A DNA stretch of 64,000 nucleotides from Rhodocyclaceae bacterium (lineage in GTDB: Bacteria; Pseudomonadota; Gammaproteobacteria; Burkholderiales; Rhodocyclaceae), in assembly GCA_018261935.1 (NCBI GenBank), contig JAGTRP010000010.1, forward strand, positions 60,787 through 124,786, given 5' to 3'. How positions within the stretch are numbered: position 1 is the stretch's first letter; each line of letters begins with the position of its first letter. The position numbers were made by a program, and so were the translations under genes. Under the pieces are notes generated by a model. It ran no database searches and had not been told where the DNA came from. It saw only the letters and a list, made by a program, of their open reading frames with translations. Below are positions 43,580-52,751 of the stretch, piece after piece.

Positions 43580-46500
43580 TCAGGGCGCCGCTTTCTCCTT
43601 GCCGTCGTTGACCGTCAGGCTGCCTTCGCCCGGGGCCAGGCCATAGATTTCGGGACGGTACATGTCTTCCGCGTACAGGGGCGGGAAGACGAAGCGGCCG
43701 GGGGTGACGACGCGAGCACGGTAGAACAGGGTCAGCTTGCCATCCAGGCGGGTGGCCACGACGAAGCGGTCATCGCGGAATTCGACGTGCTTGATGCGCG
43801 TATCGGTCATGGCCTGGGCCGGGTTGACGCCGCCGATGCTGACACCGCTCAGGCCTTCGCCCTGGGCGATATTGAGATTCTCGATCTCCAGGCCGGCCGG
43901 GATGCGGTCCACCACCATCCCGGTGCTGACGTGGTAGTGGCGTGGATTGACCGTCAGCCGGACGATCACCGTTTCGCCCACCCGCAGCGGCCGGTTGGGC
44001 AGGGCGTTGCCGTCGGCGTCAAAGAGGTCGCGGCTGAGGGCGATGACGTCATCCTTGGCGGCGGGCATCCTGGCGGGATTCCCCGTGATCGAGAGCTGCA
44101 GGTAGAGCTTTTCCTTGTGGGTATTCTTGAAGCGGATCCCGTTGGCCAGGAGCGACGGGCTCAGAGGCTGGACGAGGTTCCCCCGACCGCTGATGGTTTC
44201 CGACTGGTTCTTGCCCGCCAGTTCCGCCGTCCAGGGGTTGCCCCCGGTCTGGCCGGCGAAATTGCGGCCGAGCAGGAAGAGGGCGAGCTTTTCCTGGGTG
44301 CTGGTGTAGCGGTTGCGCTCCAGTTCGGTGGCGGCGATGGTGATGAGATTGTCCTTGCCGTCGATATCGATCTTGTGGCGGTCGAGAAGGACGTAGGACA
44401 GCGCCGCATCCCGCAGCGGGCTGCCGTAATCACCCCACCAGTAGCCGGTGTCGCGGGGCTTCTTGATCCCTTCGGCGAGGGCGGTTTGGGCGCGGTTCTC
44501 ATCCCCCATGAGCTTGAGGGCGAGGCCGAGGTGGACGAGGGCCAGCCCCGAGTGGGCCTGGGCGCGCACCTCGAACATCTGGCGCAGGGTGGACAGGGGG
44601 GCCTTCGACTCCCGGGCCAGAACATAGGCACCATAGGCCAGGACGCCGAAGCGGCCGCTGCCGCCGTAGCGGTAATCCTGCCAGCCGTTCTCGTTGTAGG
44701 GAACCTTGCCGCTCGGCAGGCCGGCAACCCCTTCCTGCAGATGCTTCAAGAGGAAATCGGTTGCCTTCTGCTGCATGGCGGAGGGGACGTTGAAGCCCTG
44801 CTCGCGGGCATCGAGCAGGAAATTGCTGACGTAGGAACTGAGCCAGTACTCATATTCCGACACATTGCCCCATAGGCTGAAGCCACCGTTCGGGGCCTGC
44901 ATGGCGCCGAGCCGGGCAATCGCCTTCTCCAGCATGTCGGCCCGCTGCTCCCGGGTGTAGGGCTTGAGGCCGAAGAGCTTGGCGCCCTCCTCGTCGACGA
45001 AGACATGGGGATAGGCCGTGCTGGTGGTCTGCTCGGCGCAGCCGTAGGGGTAGGTGAGCAGGCCCTGGATGGCCGAGCGTACGTCGATGGGCGCCTTGTC
45101 GGAAATGGTCAGGTGGGTCTGCACCGTGCTCCGCAGGAAGCCGGCGAGTTCGGCATCCTTGATCTCCACCGTCTCCCCGGGTCCGACGCCGAGGCGCTTC
45201 AATACCTGCTGCTGCGGCGTCGCCGCCTGGACTTGGAGGCCGAAGCCGCGTTCAAGCCGGATGTCGTCGCTACCGGTGACCAGTACCTTGACTTCGGTGA
45301 GGCCGAAGGCGTTGCCGGCTTCGATCGGGAAACGCAGGGTCTGCTTCTGCTGATCCTTCAGGCGGAGATCCCGTTCCGGGTTCTGGATATTAAGGCCGTC
45401 GGCATTGGTCAGCCGAACCTTGAATTTCTGCCCACTGCCGGAGAGGTTGTGGAGGTCGAGGGCGACGGTGGCGCTGTCACCGACGGTGAGGAAACGGGGC
45501 GTCAGCAGCTCGGCCACCAGGGGAGCCGCCACCACCACCTCGCTCTCGGCATTGCCGAAACGCTCGGGGGCGGCGACGACCGCCATCAGCCGCAGGGTGC
45601 CGTTGAAATCGGGTACGTCGAGAGCGATTTCGGCTTCACCCTGGTCATTGAGTAGGACAGGGCCGGAGAAGAGATCGATCAGGCGAACCTTCTTGGGGAG
45701 ATTCTTGGAGGGCTTGGGCGCGGCGTCGCCGCCGAACTTGAGCTTGCCCTTGCGCCCGGCCATCTTCTCGATCAGGCGGCCGTAGACGTCGTACTGGTCG
45801 GCGCCGTAGCGCAGCTTGCCGAAGAAATGGCCATGGGGGTCGGGGGTCGGGAAGCGGGTGATGTTGAGGATGCCGACATCGACCGCCGAGAGGGTGACCA
45901 CGGCCTGCTGTCCCTTGGCATCCGGCACCTTGACCTTGAGTTTGAGGCGGGTGTCCGGCAGCGCCTTCTTGGGCGCCTCCAGATTGACCGCCAGCTTGCG
46001 GTCGCCCCGCTCCAGGGGCAGGTGGGTCAGGCCCAGGGCCCGGGCCGGCGTGACCTTTTCGCCCTCGCTGCCGGGCCGCAGGACCAGGGCCGAGACATAG
46101 AGGTCGTGCCGCTTCCAGTCCTTGTCCACCGGAATGTCGATGGTGGTGCCGTCCCGGGACACGGACAGGCGCTTGACCCACAGGGTCTGGTCGCCCTCCA
46201 CCGTCACCAGCGCCTCGCCGTCATGGGGCGGGGTGATGGTCAGGCGGGCGGTGTCGCCCTCCTTGTAGGCGGGCTTGTCGAGCTTGAGGGCGACCCGGTC
46301 GGGGCGGATCCCCTGGGTCTCGTCGGTGCGAGCGCTCCAGCCGGCGTAGAACCGGTACTTGAGGGTCTGGCTGGTCTCGGGGTCGGTGATTTCGAGGCGG
46401 TAGCGGCCGTATTTCACCGGTACCCCGAGCTTGCCGCGGCTCCCCGCCGGGATGGAAACGCTGGTGGTTTCGACCAGTTCGTCGGTTTCGGTGAAGCCTG

Positions 46501-48700
46501 AATGCCAGCCCCGGTTGTCGTCGAAACGCCAGTAGTAATCTCGGTTTTCACGGAACAGCCGGACCGGGAGGGCGGTGGCTCCCTGCAGCCGGGCGGAGGC
46601 GTCGGCCCGCACCACTTCGAACGGGGCGACGCTACCCTCGCGGGCGTAGTCGCCCATGAAGAGGGGGCGTATGCCGATCAGCAGGGGGGCTGGCCAGACG
46701 GTACGCTCGATGTTGCGCACCACCGGCCGGCCGCCGCTTTCGAGCAGGCTGAGCGTGGTCCGCACCAGATAGGGGGAATGCTTGCCCTTGGCCGGCGAAA
46801 GATCCACATCGACCGTGGCTTCGCCGTTTTCGTCAAGTTCCCGTTCCTCCAGTTCGTTCCGCTGCTTCTCGGAATCCTCGTTGGTGTCGCCGAACTCGAA
46901 GCCCGGCAGCTTGGCGGCCAGCGGGTTCTTCTGGCGCTCGAACTGGGCAACCCCGAGGAGGCGGTTGCCGGCTGCCGGGGCGCCGTAGAGATAGCTGCCC
47001 TTGACCGCGATGTTCAGCGATTGGTCAGGCGCCACCGTCTTCTGTTCGGTGGACAGATCGAGCTTCATGCGCTCGGGCAGGAACTCCTCGACCCCGAAGC
47101 GATAGCTGGTGGTGGGCAGCTTGTCGGCCGGGTCGACGCGCAACTCCAGGGTCCAGAAACCGGTGGGGGAATCGGCGGGCAATTCGATGCGGTGCTGGTA
47201 ATAGCCGCCGAACTTGGCCTCCGGCTGCCAGGTGGCGGTGAACTGGCTCTTGCCGTCCGGTCGCCTGAGGATGGCCTGGATGGGCTGCGTCGGCACCGGC
47301 CGCCCGTCGGCATCCCGGGCCAGCGCCGAGACCTCGAAATTTTCCCCCGGCCGGTAGAGGTTGCGGCCGGAATAGGCGAAGAGGCTCACCGGCCGGCCGG
47401 GCAGGCCCCCGATGTCGTATTCGGAGAGATCGAGGGCCGGCTCCTTGAGGGTGATCATGGAGACCTGCTGGCCCTGGCGGGCTACGATCAGCTTCGCGTT
47501 TGTCGGGCGCTCGGCGAAATGAGCGCGACCGCTGCCGTCGGTCGCGGCCCGGGCCAGGACTTTGGCGTTCTCGTCCAGCCAACTCACTTCAACGCCGGAA
47601 ACGGCCTTGCCGCTGGTCAGGGAGCTGACATAGGCGTCGGCCCCCTTGGCAAACAGGCGGGCGCCGAGGCCGAGGTCGCTGACGTAGAAGTAGGTGACCT
47701 GGTAATCGTAGCGGAAGCGGTTCGGCTGGCTCATGACCGCGATGTAGATGCCGGGTTCGCGCAGTTCCTTGATGTCCTCCACCGGAATGAAGGTCACGTT
47801 CCGCCGGTTGGCCTTTTGCTCGGTGAGGAATCGCCCGGCATAGACGCTTTCGGTGAACGTGTGCATGCTGTCCAGCGTCCAGTTGTTGATCGCGCCCTTG
47901 AGATCGGTGGCGCGCCAGTCGTAGTTTTCGTATTCGTAATAGTCCTCGCCATCCTCGCTCTGCCGGCGCTCCGTCTTCGGACGCGGACCGCTGATCACCT
48001 TGTCCAGGAAACGGGGCAGCTGGGCCGGCTTGACCCGCAGGAACTGGATGTCCACCTCGGGCACATTCACCGTCACCACGGGCAGCCCGCCGTTCTGCTT
48101 GGCCGGCAGGACCATGCCGCGGCTGGCGAAGTAATAGGCCGGCGACACCGCCGCGGTCAGGATGGCGTAACGTTGGGGGGCCTCGAGGAGCTTGCCGCGG
48201 AGGGAGGGCAGGCCGGCAGCCACCCGCACCACGTAGCGCGTCTGGGGCTTGATGTGGGGGAAGAAGAGCAGCCGGGGATTCTCGCCGACCACCCAGGACC
48301 CCTTGACCAGCTTGCCTCCCTCTTTGGAAATCTCGTCGGGTACGGTGCTGACCGCAGCGTCGGCGTTGGCACGCGGGCGGTTGTCGTACTCCCCTTCGCC
48401 ATCTTCGTCGCCGGTGGCCCGGATGGGCTGGTCCCCCGGCCGGGCCGGCATCTCGAAGACCTGGATGTACTGATCATGGCTGCGCCTGGCATCGAGGGGC
48501 TGGGTAAAGGTCAAGGCCAGGGCGGGCGAACCGTCGAAGTCCCGGTTGGCCATCTCGACCAGCGCGAAAGGGCCTTCTTCATTCGGCGATGCGTCGGTTT
48601 GCCAAGGCTTGGAGACCAACAGGACGGCGGCGGCAGCCGTGCCGAGAACCAGCAGCAGCTGAATGAGGCCAAAGCCTCGACGAGCAAGATAGCGCAGCAA
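43580..48700 (-). CDS. Bacterial alpha-2-macroglobulin family protein (YfhM-like)
   Basis: This 1706-aa envelope protein traps proteases in the periplasm. An N-terminal hydrophobic segment (residues ~8-28) acts as signal or anchor; no lipobox cysteine is seen, unlike E. coli YfhM. Repeated macroglobulin domains follow, then the thioester motif PYGCAEQTT (about residue 1218; Ala in place of the usual Leu of CLEQ) and a C-terminal receptor-like domain (GMVVDRIPAGLEIEN). Pairing with pbpC suggests a combined envelope-defence and wall-repair role. Confidence 0.95.
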   Translation of the reverse strand: MLRYLARRGFGLIQLLLVLGTAAAAVLLVSKPWQTDASPNEEGPFALVEMANRDFDGSPALALTFTQPLDARRSHDQYIQVFEMPARPGDQPIRATGDEDGEGEYDNRPRANADAAVSTVPDEISKEGGKLVKGSWVVGENPRLLFFPHIKPQTRYVVRVAAGLPSLRGKLLEAPQRYAILTAAVSPAYYFASRGMVLPAKQNGGLPVVTVNVPEVDIQFLRVKPAQLPRFLDKVISGPRPKTERRQSEDGEDYYEYENYDWRATDLKGAINNWTLDSMHTFTESVYAGRFLTEQKANRRNVTFIPVEDIKELREPGIYIAVMSQPNRFRYDYQVTYFYVSDLGLGARLFAKGADAYVSSLTSGKAVSGVEVSWLDENAKVLARAATDGSGRAHFAERPTNAKLIVARQGQQVSMITLKEPALDLSEYDIGGLPGRPVSLFAYSGRNLYRPGENFEVSALARDADGRPVPTQPIQAILRRPDGKSQFTATWQPEAKFGGYYQHRIELPADSPTGFWTLELRVDPADKLPTTSYRFGVEEFLPERMKLDLSTEQKTVAPDQSLNIAVKGSYLYGAPAAGNRLLGVAQFERQKNPLAAKLPGFEFGDTNEDSEKQRNELEERELDENGEATVDVDLSPAKGKHSPYLVRTTLSLLESGGRPVVRNIERTVWPAPLLIGIRPLFMGDYAREGSVAPFEVVRADASARLQGATALPVRLFRENRDYYWRFDDNRGWHSGFTETDELVETTSVSIPAGSRGKLGVPVKYGRYRLEITDPETSQTLKYRFYAGWSARTDETQGIRPDRVALKLDKPAYKEGDTARLTITPPHDGEALVTVEGDQTLWVKRLSVSRDGTTIDIPVDKDWKRHDLYVSALVLRPGSEGEKVTPARALGLTHLPLERGDRKLAVNLEAPKKALPDTRLKLKVKVPDAKGQQAVVTLSAVDVGILNITRFPTPDPHGHFFGKLRYGADQYDVYGRLIEKMAGRKGKLKFGGDAAPKPSKNLPKKVRLIDLFSGPVLLNDQGEAEIALDVPDFNGTLRLMAVVAAPERFGNAESEVVVAAPLVAELLTPRFLTVGDSATVALDLHNLSGSGQKFKVRLTNADGLNIQNPERDLRLKDQQKQTLRFPIEAGNAFGLTEVKVLVTGSDDIRLERGFGLQVQAATPQQQVLKRLGVGPGETVEIKDAELAGFLRSTVQTHLTISDKAPIDVRSAIQGLLTYPYGCAEQTTSTAYPHVFVDEEGAKLFGLKPYTREQRADMLEKAIARLGAMQAPNGGFSLWGNVSEYEYWLSSYVSNFLLDAREQGFNVPSAMQQKATDFLLKHLQEGVAGLPSGKVPYNENGWQDYRYGGSGRFGVLAYGAYVLARESKAPLSTLRQMFEVRAQAHSGLALVHLGLALKLMGDENRAQTALAEGIKKPRDTGYWWGDYGSPLRDAALSYVLLDRHKIDIDGKDNLITIAATELERNRYTSTQEKLALFLLGRNFAGQTGGNPWTAELAGKNQSETISGRGNLVQPLSPSLLANGIRFKNTHKEKLYLQLSITGNPARMPAAKDDVIALSRDLFDADGNALPNRPLRVGETVIVRLTVNPRHYHVSTGMVVDRIPAGLEIENLNIAQGEGLSGVSIGGVNPAQAMTDTRIKHVEFRDDRFVVATRLDGKLTLFYRARVVTPGRFVFPPLYAEDMYRPEIYGLAPGEGSLTVNDGKEKAAP

Positions 48701-48878
48701 TTGAGTTCCCCCTAACCTGATGCCAGTGCAGGTGCGTTATTCCATATGGGTTTTATGGTGCGCACTATAACATGCATACGTAATATCGGCCGCCGGCGGT
48801 TCCATGGCTTCCGCTGCTTGCCGCAACCTCCATGGCCAGCGTCTCGACCGGCCTGGCCCCCATTTCCGGGAGCGTTCC

Positions 48879-49454
48879 ATGACCATCCTGATCCTCGGCC
48901 TCATCATCTTCCTTGGCGTCCATTCGACCCGCATCGTGGCGCCGGACTGGCGGGCTGCGCAGATCGCCCGCCTGGGCGAGAAGCGCTGGAAAGGGCTTTA
49001 TTCCCTGGCTTCGGCGGTGGGGCTGGGACTGGTGGTCTGGGGCTACGGGCTCAGCCGGGAAGTGCCGGTGGCCGTCTGGGACCCACCCCGCTGGACTTTC
49101 CACCTGACGGCGCTCCTGACCTTGCCGGCTTTCATCCTGCTGGTGGCGGCCTATGTGCCGGGCAACCGGATCAAGAGCGCCATTGGCCACCCCATGGTGG
49201 CCGGGGTGGCGCTCTGGGCCCTGGGGCATCTTCTTTCCAACGGCCGCCTCGGGGACGTGCTGCTGTTCGGAGCCTTCCTCGTCTGGGCGGCGGTGGACTT
49301 CCGGTCCTCGCGCCGCCGGGACCGGATCGCCGGCGTCACCTATCCGGCCCAGGCTGGTATCCGCGACCTCCTCACGCTGGCCATCGGCCTCGCCGCCTGG
49401 GCGCTCTTCGCCGGCGTGCTGCACGCCTGGCTGATCGGCGTGCGGCCCTACTGA
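48879..49454 (+). CDS. NnrU family membrane protein
   Basis: The 191-aa protein has five to six hydrophobic segments and the NnrU pattern: MTILILGLIIFLGVHSTRIV, LGEKRWKGLYSLASAVGLGL, IGHPMVAGVALWALGHLLSN. NnrU is linked to nitric oxide/denitrification gene sets in some bacteria, but its function is unproven and no denitrification genes are nearby. The ATG at 48879 is preferred over 48804 because the conserved N terminus starts there and GGGA precedes it. Confidence 0.9.
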   Translation: MTILILGLIIFLGVHSTRIVAPDWRAAQIARLGEKRWKGLYSLASAVGLGLVVWGYGLSREVPVAVWDPPRWTFHLTALLTLPAFILLVAAYVPGNRIKSAIGHPMVAGVALWALGHLLSNGRLGDVLLFGAFLVWAAVDFRSSRRRDRIAGVTYPAQAGIRDLLTLAIGLAAWALFAGVLHAWLIGVRPY

Positions 49455-49461
49455 CTGCGGC

Positions 49462-49980
49462 CTACTGCCGCTTCATCATCTCATGTACGTTTACCTTGCC
49501 GCCCGGCATGCCGCTCATCATCATGTCCCCGGGCTTCTGTCCAGGCTTGCAGGGGCCCAGCCACTTGGCTTCCTGGGTCATCTGCATTTCGCTCATGCCG
49601 TGCTGGGGCGGGCTGTAGCGCATCTTCATGTCGCTCTTGTAGCCGGATTCGAAATCGCCGGTGATGACGGCGTCGGTGGTGACGGTGATGCCCTCGTGTT
49701 TGCAGACCGAGTGGATGGCCATCTTGCCGCCGGAGCGATTCACGTCCATGGCGCTGCAGTTCGGCTTCTCGCCCCGGGCCTGCTCCTGCATGAGGTTGTC
49801 GGTGTTCTGGTCCACGCACATCTGCATGGCGCCGGCGGAGGGCATGCCCGCCATCTGGGTCTTCATTTCCCAGAGGCCGGACTTGCGCTTCGGCATGTCG
49901 GCGGCCTGGGCGGCGCCGGCCAGGAGGCCGGCGATAACAAGGAAGGAAAGAGCGGCAAGGGGCTGGCAGGGAGTCTTCAT
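49462..49980 (-). CDS. DUF3617 family periplasmic protein
   Basis: The 172-aa protein has a Sec signal peptide (ending near AQA, residue 26) and a Met-rich mature part with four conserved cysteines (MCVDQ, PNCSAM, SVCKHE, GPCKPG) and KSGLWEMKTQM, typical of DUF3617. The function is unknown. AAGGAGAAA precedes the ATG. It is convergent with the NnrU gene. Confidence 0.88.
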   Translation of the reverse strand: MKTPCQPLAALSFLVIAGLLAGAAQAADMPKRKSGLWEMKTQMAGMPSAGAMQMCVDQNTDNLMQEQARGEKPNCSAMDVNRSGGKMAIHSVCKHEGITVTTDAVITGDFESGYKSDMKMRYSPPQHGMSEMQMTQEAKWLGPCKPGQKPGDMMMSGMPGGKVNVHEMMKRQ

Positions 49981-50105
49981 GGTTTCTCCTTGGTGAAGGG
50001 TTGTGTTGCAAATGGCATGCTAATCCTCTCGGCGGGTTCCGTCAGCCGCTTTCACGAAGGCGGGGCGAGGGGCGATAATCCCGGCTTTTTTCCGGACCCC
50101 ACCCC

Positions 50106-50645
50106 ATGGCCCTCAAAGCGACCATCTACAAGGCCGAACTCCAGATTTCCGACCTCGACCGCCATTACTACCAGGAACATTCCCTGACCCTGGCACGGCA
50201 CCCCTCCGAGACCGACGAGCGCGTCATGGTGCGCCTGCTGGCCTTCTCCCTCTACGCCAGCGAGACCCTGGCCTTCGGGCGCGGCATCTCCAGCGAGGAT
50301 GAGGCGACCCTGTGGGACATCGATGCTACCGGCAACGTCGACCTCTGGATCGACGTCGGGCTGCCCGACGAGCGGGACATCCGCCGGGCCTGCCATCGCG
50401 CCAGAAAGATGGTGCTGCTGACCTATGGGGGACGGGCGGCCGACGTCTGGTGGCAGCAGAATGGAGCGAAGCTGGCGGCCTACGGCAACCTGACGGTCCT
50501 CAACCTCAGCGCCGCCGACAGCCAAGCCCTGGCGACCTTAGCCGGCCGCAACATGAAGCTTCAATGCACCATCCAGGAAGGGAATGTCTGGCTGGGGGAT
50601 GCCGACCGGAGCCTGGAACTCACGCCCCAGCGGCTGATGGGCTGA
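50106..50645 (+). CDS. yaeQ: YaeQ family protein
   Basis: The 179-aa protein matches YaeQ throughout: MALKATIYKAELQISDLDRH, HPSETDERVMVRLLAFSLYA, DLWIDVGLPDERDIRRACHR and a C-terminal MKLQCTIQEGNVWLGD. The family has a nuclease-like (PD-(D/E)XK-like) fold, and its role is uncertain. It is monocistronic. Confidence 0.95.
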   Translation: MALKATIYKAELQISDLDRHYYQEHSLTLARHPSETDERVMVRLLAFSLYASETLAFGRGISSEDEATLWDIDATGNVDLWIDVGLPDERDIRRACHRARKMVLLTYGGRAADVWWQQNGAKLAAYGNLTVLNLSAADSQALATLAGRNMKLQCTIQEGNVWLGDADRSLELTPQRLMG

Positions 50646-50651
50646 AGGCCC

Positions 50652-51611
50652 TCACGGCACCCACCAGTAGCGGATGATGTGGAAGAAGATGGGGGCCGAG
50701 AAACTGATGGAATCCACCCGGTCGAGCATGCCGCCATGGCCCTCGATCATCTGGCCCCAGTCCTTGACGCCGCGATCGCGCTTGATGGCGGAGAGCACGA
50801 AGCCGCCGAAGAAGCCCATGACATTGATGGCCAGGGCGATGAGGGCGGCCTGCCAGGGGAGGAAGGGCGTCATCCACCAGAGGGCGGCGCCGACGGCGGT
50901 GGAGGTCAGCACGCCGCCCACCAGGCCCTCGATGGTTTTCGAAGGCGAGATGTTGGGTGACAGCCGGTGGCGTCCCAGGAGCTTGCCCCAGACATACTGG
51001 AAAACGTCGCTCGACTGCACGGTGAGGATGAGGAAGACCACCAGCAGGGCGTTCCTGCCCTCGTAACCCGGGATCTCCAGGGTCATCAGGGCGGGGACGT
51101 GGGAGAGGCAGTAGACGCAGATCATGAGCCCCCACTGCACCTTGGCGGCCCGCTCCAGGAAGCGGGTGGTGTCCTCCCCCAGGGCGGACCAGATGGGCAG
51201 GAGCAGGAAGGCATAGACCGGGATCAGGATGGAGAAGAGGCCGTACCAGTCGATGCCGATGAGGAAATACTGGAGGGGCAGGAAAAAGAAGAAACTCCAG
51301 AGCAGGGCCCCGTGGTCGCCGTGCCGGGTGTAGGTGAGGGAAACGAATTCCCGCAGGCTCTGGAAGGAGATGAAGGCGAACAGGGCGATGACCCCGGCCC
51401 GGCCGGCCCAGAAAGCCAGAGCCAGGAGCCCGATCATCGCCCACCAGGCCTTGAGACGGGCATCCAGGTTGTCGAGAGTGGCGCTCGCGGCGCCGGGGGC
51501 GAGGCGGTAGCGCAACAGGCCGGCGATGGCGCTGGCGAGCAGGAGGGTGCCGAAGACCCCGGCAAAGACAGCGATGAGGGTGTCCTGAGCGGTCATGGCG
51601 GAAAGGAACAT
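50652..51611 (-). CDS. Phosphatidate cytidylyltransferase (CdsA/YnbB-like)
   Basis: The 319-aa multi-pass membrane protein carries the CdsA signature near the C terminus (SPSKTIEGLVGGVLTS; SAIKRDRGVKDWGQMIEGHGGMLDRVDS). It makes CDP-diacylglycerol from phosphatidic acid. It is the last gene of a six-gene lipid operon and is probably distinct from the housekeeping cdsA, as YnbB is in E. coli. Confidence 0.93.
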   Translation of the reverse strand: MFLSAMTAQDTLIAVFAGVFGTLLLASAIAGLLRYRLAPGAASATLDNLDARLKAWWAMIGLLALAFWAGRAGVIALFAFISFQSLREFVSLTYTRHGDHGALLWSFFFFLPLQYFLIGIDWYGLFSILIPVYAFLLLPIWSALGEDTTRFLERAAKVQWGLMICVYCLSHVPALMTLEIPGYEGRNALLVVFLILTVQSSDVFQYVWGKLLGRHRLSPNISPSKTIEGLVGGVLTSTAVGAALWWMTPFLPWQAALIALAINVMGFFGGFVLSAIKRDRGVKDWGQMIEGHGGMLDRVDSISFSAPIFFHIIRYWWVP

Positions 51612-51632
51612 GATGGTCGGTTCCGGTAACGG

Positions 51633-52262
51633 TCAGTCGGCGGCGGGGGCCAGGGCAAGCAGGGCTGTCCGGGCCCGGGCCAGGAAGGATGCCTTGTCCT
51701 CTGCAGGTTCGATGCGCAGGGGTTGGCCGAAGGTCAGGGTGCAGAGGAGGGGAACAGGGACCAGGGCGCCCTTGGGCATGACCCGTCCCAGGTTCTCGAT
51801 CCATACCGGCACGAATTCCACCTCGGGATGGGCACGGGCCAGGTGGTAGATGCCGCTCTTGAAGGGCAGCAACTCGTCGCCCAGGTTGCGGGTGCCCTCC
51901 GGGAAGAGGATGAGGGAATCGCCGGCGGCCAGGGCCTCGCCCATCCGGTCCACCGGATTCGGCCCCGGAGCGTGGGCCGAGGGCCGCCGATCCACCAGGA
52001 CTGCCCGGAAGACGCCTTGCACCAGGTAGCGGCGCAGTCCGCCCTTCAGCCAGTAGTCGGCCGCCGCCACCGGCCGGGTGCGGCGCCGCAGGGCCGCCGG
52101 CAGGGAGGCCCAGATGAGCACGAAGTCGCCGTGGCTGGTGTGGTTGCCGAAATACACCCGCGGCCGGGATTCCGGCTGGCAGCCCCGCCAGACGGCGCGC
52201 ACGCCGGTCAGCAGTTGGGCGAAGCCGGAAATGAGCGAGGCGGTCAGGTTTTCCAAGGCCAT
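51633..52262 (-). CDS. 1-acyl-sn-glycerol-3-phosphate acyltransferase family protein
   Basis: The 209-aa PlsC-family enzyme has the catalytic NHTSHGD (residues 40-46, HX4D) and FPEGTR (about residue 119) motifs. It acylates lysophosphatidic acid or a related lysolipid at the inner membrane. It lies upstream of the CdsA-like gene with 21 bp between them, so PA made here could feed CDP-DAG synthesis. Confidence 0.92.
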   Translation of the reverse strand: MALENLTASLISGFAQLLTGVRAVWRGCQPESRPRVYFGNHTSHGDFVLIWASLPAALRRRTRPVAAADYWLKGGLRRYLVQGVFRAVLVDRRPSAHAPGPNPVDRMGEALAAGDSLILFPEGTRNLGDELLPFKSGIYHLARAHPEVEFVPVWIENLGRVMPKGALVPVPLLCTLTFGQPLRIEPAEDKASFLARARTALLALAPAAD

Positions 52263-52280
52263 GATCGAAGGGGACGAGGT

Positions 52281-52751
52281 TCAGCGGACGAGATGGGAAA
52301 GGGCCTTGGGAAGGACTGCGGCCAGGAGCGCGAGGATCTGGACGAGGGCGAAGGCAGCCTGCCATTTGAGAAGGCCCAGGGCGCCGCAAACTCGGTCTTC
52401 CAGGGGACGGGGCGGGCCGCCGGCGGGATGCCCCAGGCCGGCATCGAAGGCCGCCAGGTCGGCTTCAGGCGCCGGGAAGTCGGACTTTTCCCAGTGCTCG
52501 GCCCAGTCCTTGAAGACATCGCGGTCGAAGGCCACCCGCAGGGCAAAATACTTTTCCCCGAGGCCGGCGATGACTGCCACCAGCAGGGCTGGGCCCGCCG
52601 GGGGCGGGGTTTCGGTCCACAGCAAGGTGGCGAGGGCGAGCAGCAGGAAGGCGAGGCTCGTCCTGTCGATGACGGAGCCAAGAGCCAGGAAGCGGGCCGC
52701 GACCCCGGCACGGGCGGCCAGGGTCTGGCGGGACGGCAGTTCAGACACCAT
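52281..52751 (-). CDS. Membrane protein of the lipid operon, unknown function (156 aa)
   Basis: It has two hydrophobic segments (about residues 28-55 and 130-150) around a soluble middle with aromatic and acidic residues (EKYFALRVAFDRDVFKDWAEH). The ATG at 52751 overlaps the 3' end of the phosphatase gene, so it is part of the same operon. I do not recognise a characterised family. Confidence 0.75.
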   Translation of the reverse strand: MVSELPSRQTLAARAGVAARFLALGSVIDRTSLAFLLLALATLLWTETPPPAGPALLVAVIAGLGEKYFALRVAFDRDVFKDWAEHWEKSDFPAPEADLAAFDAGLGHPAGGPPRPLEDRVCGALGLLKWQAAFALVQILALLAAVLPKALSHLVR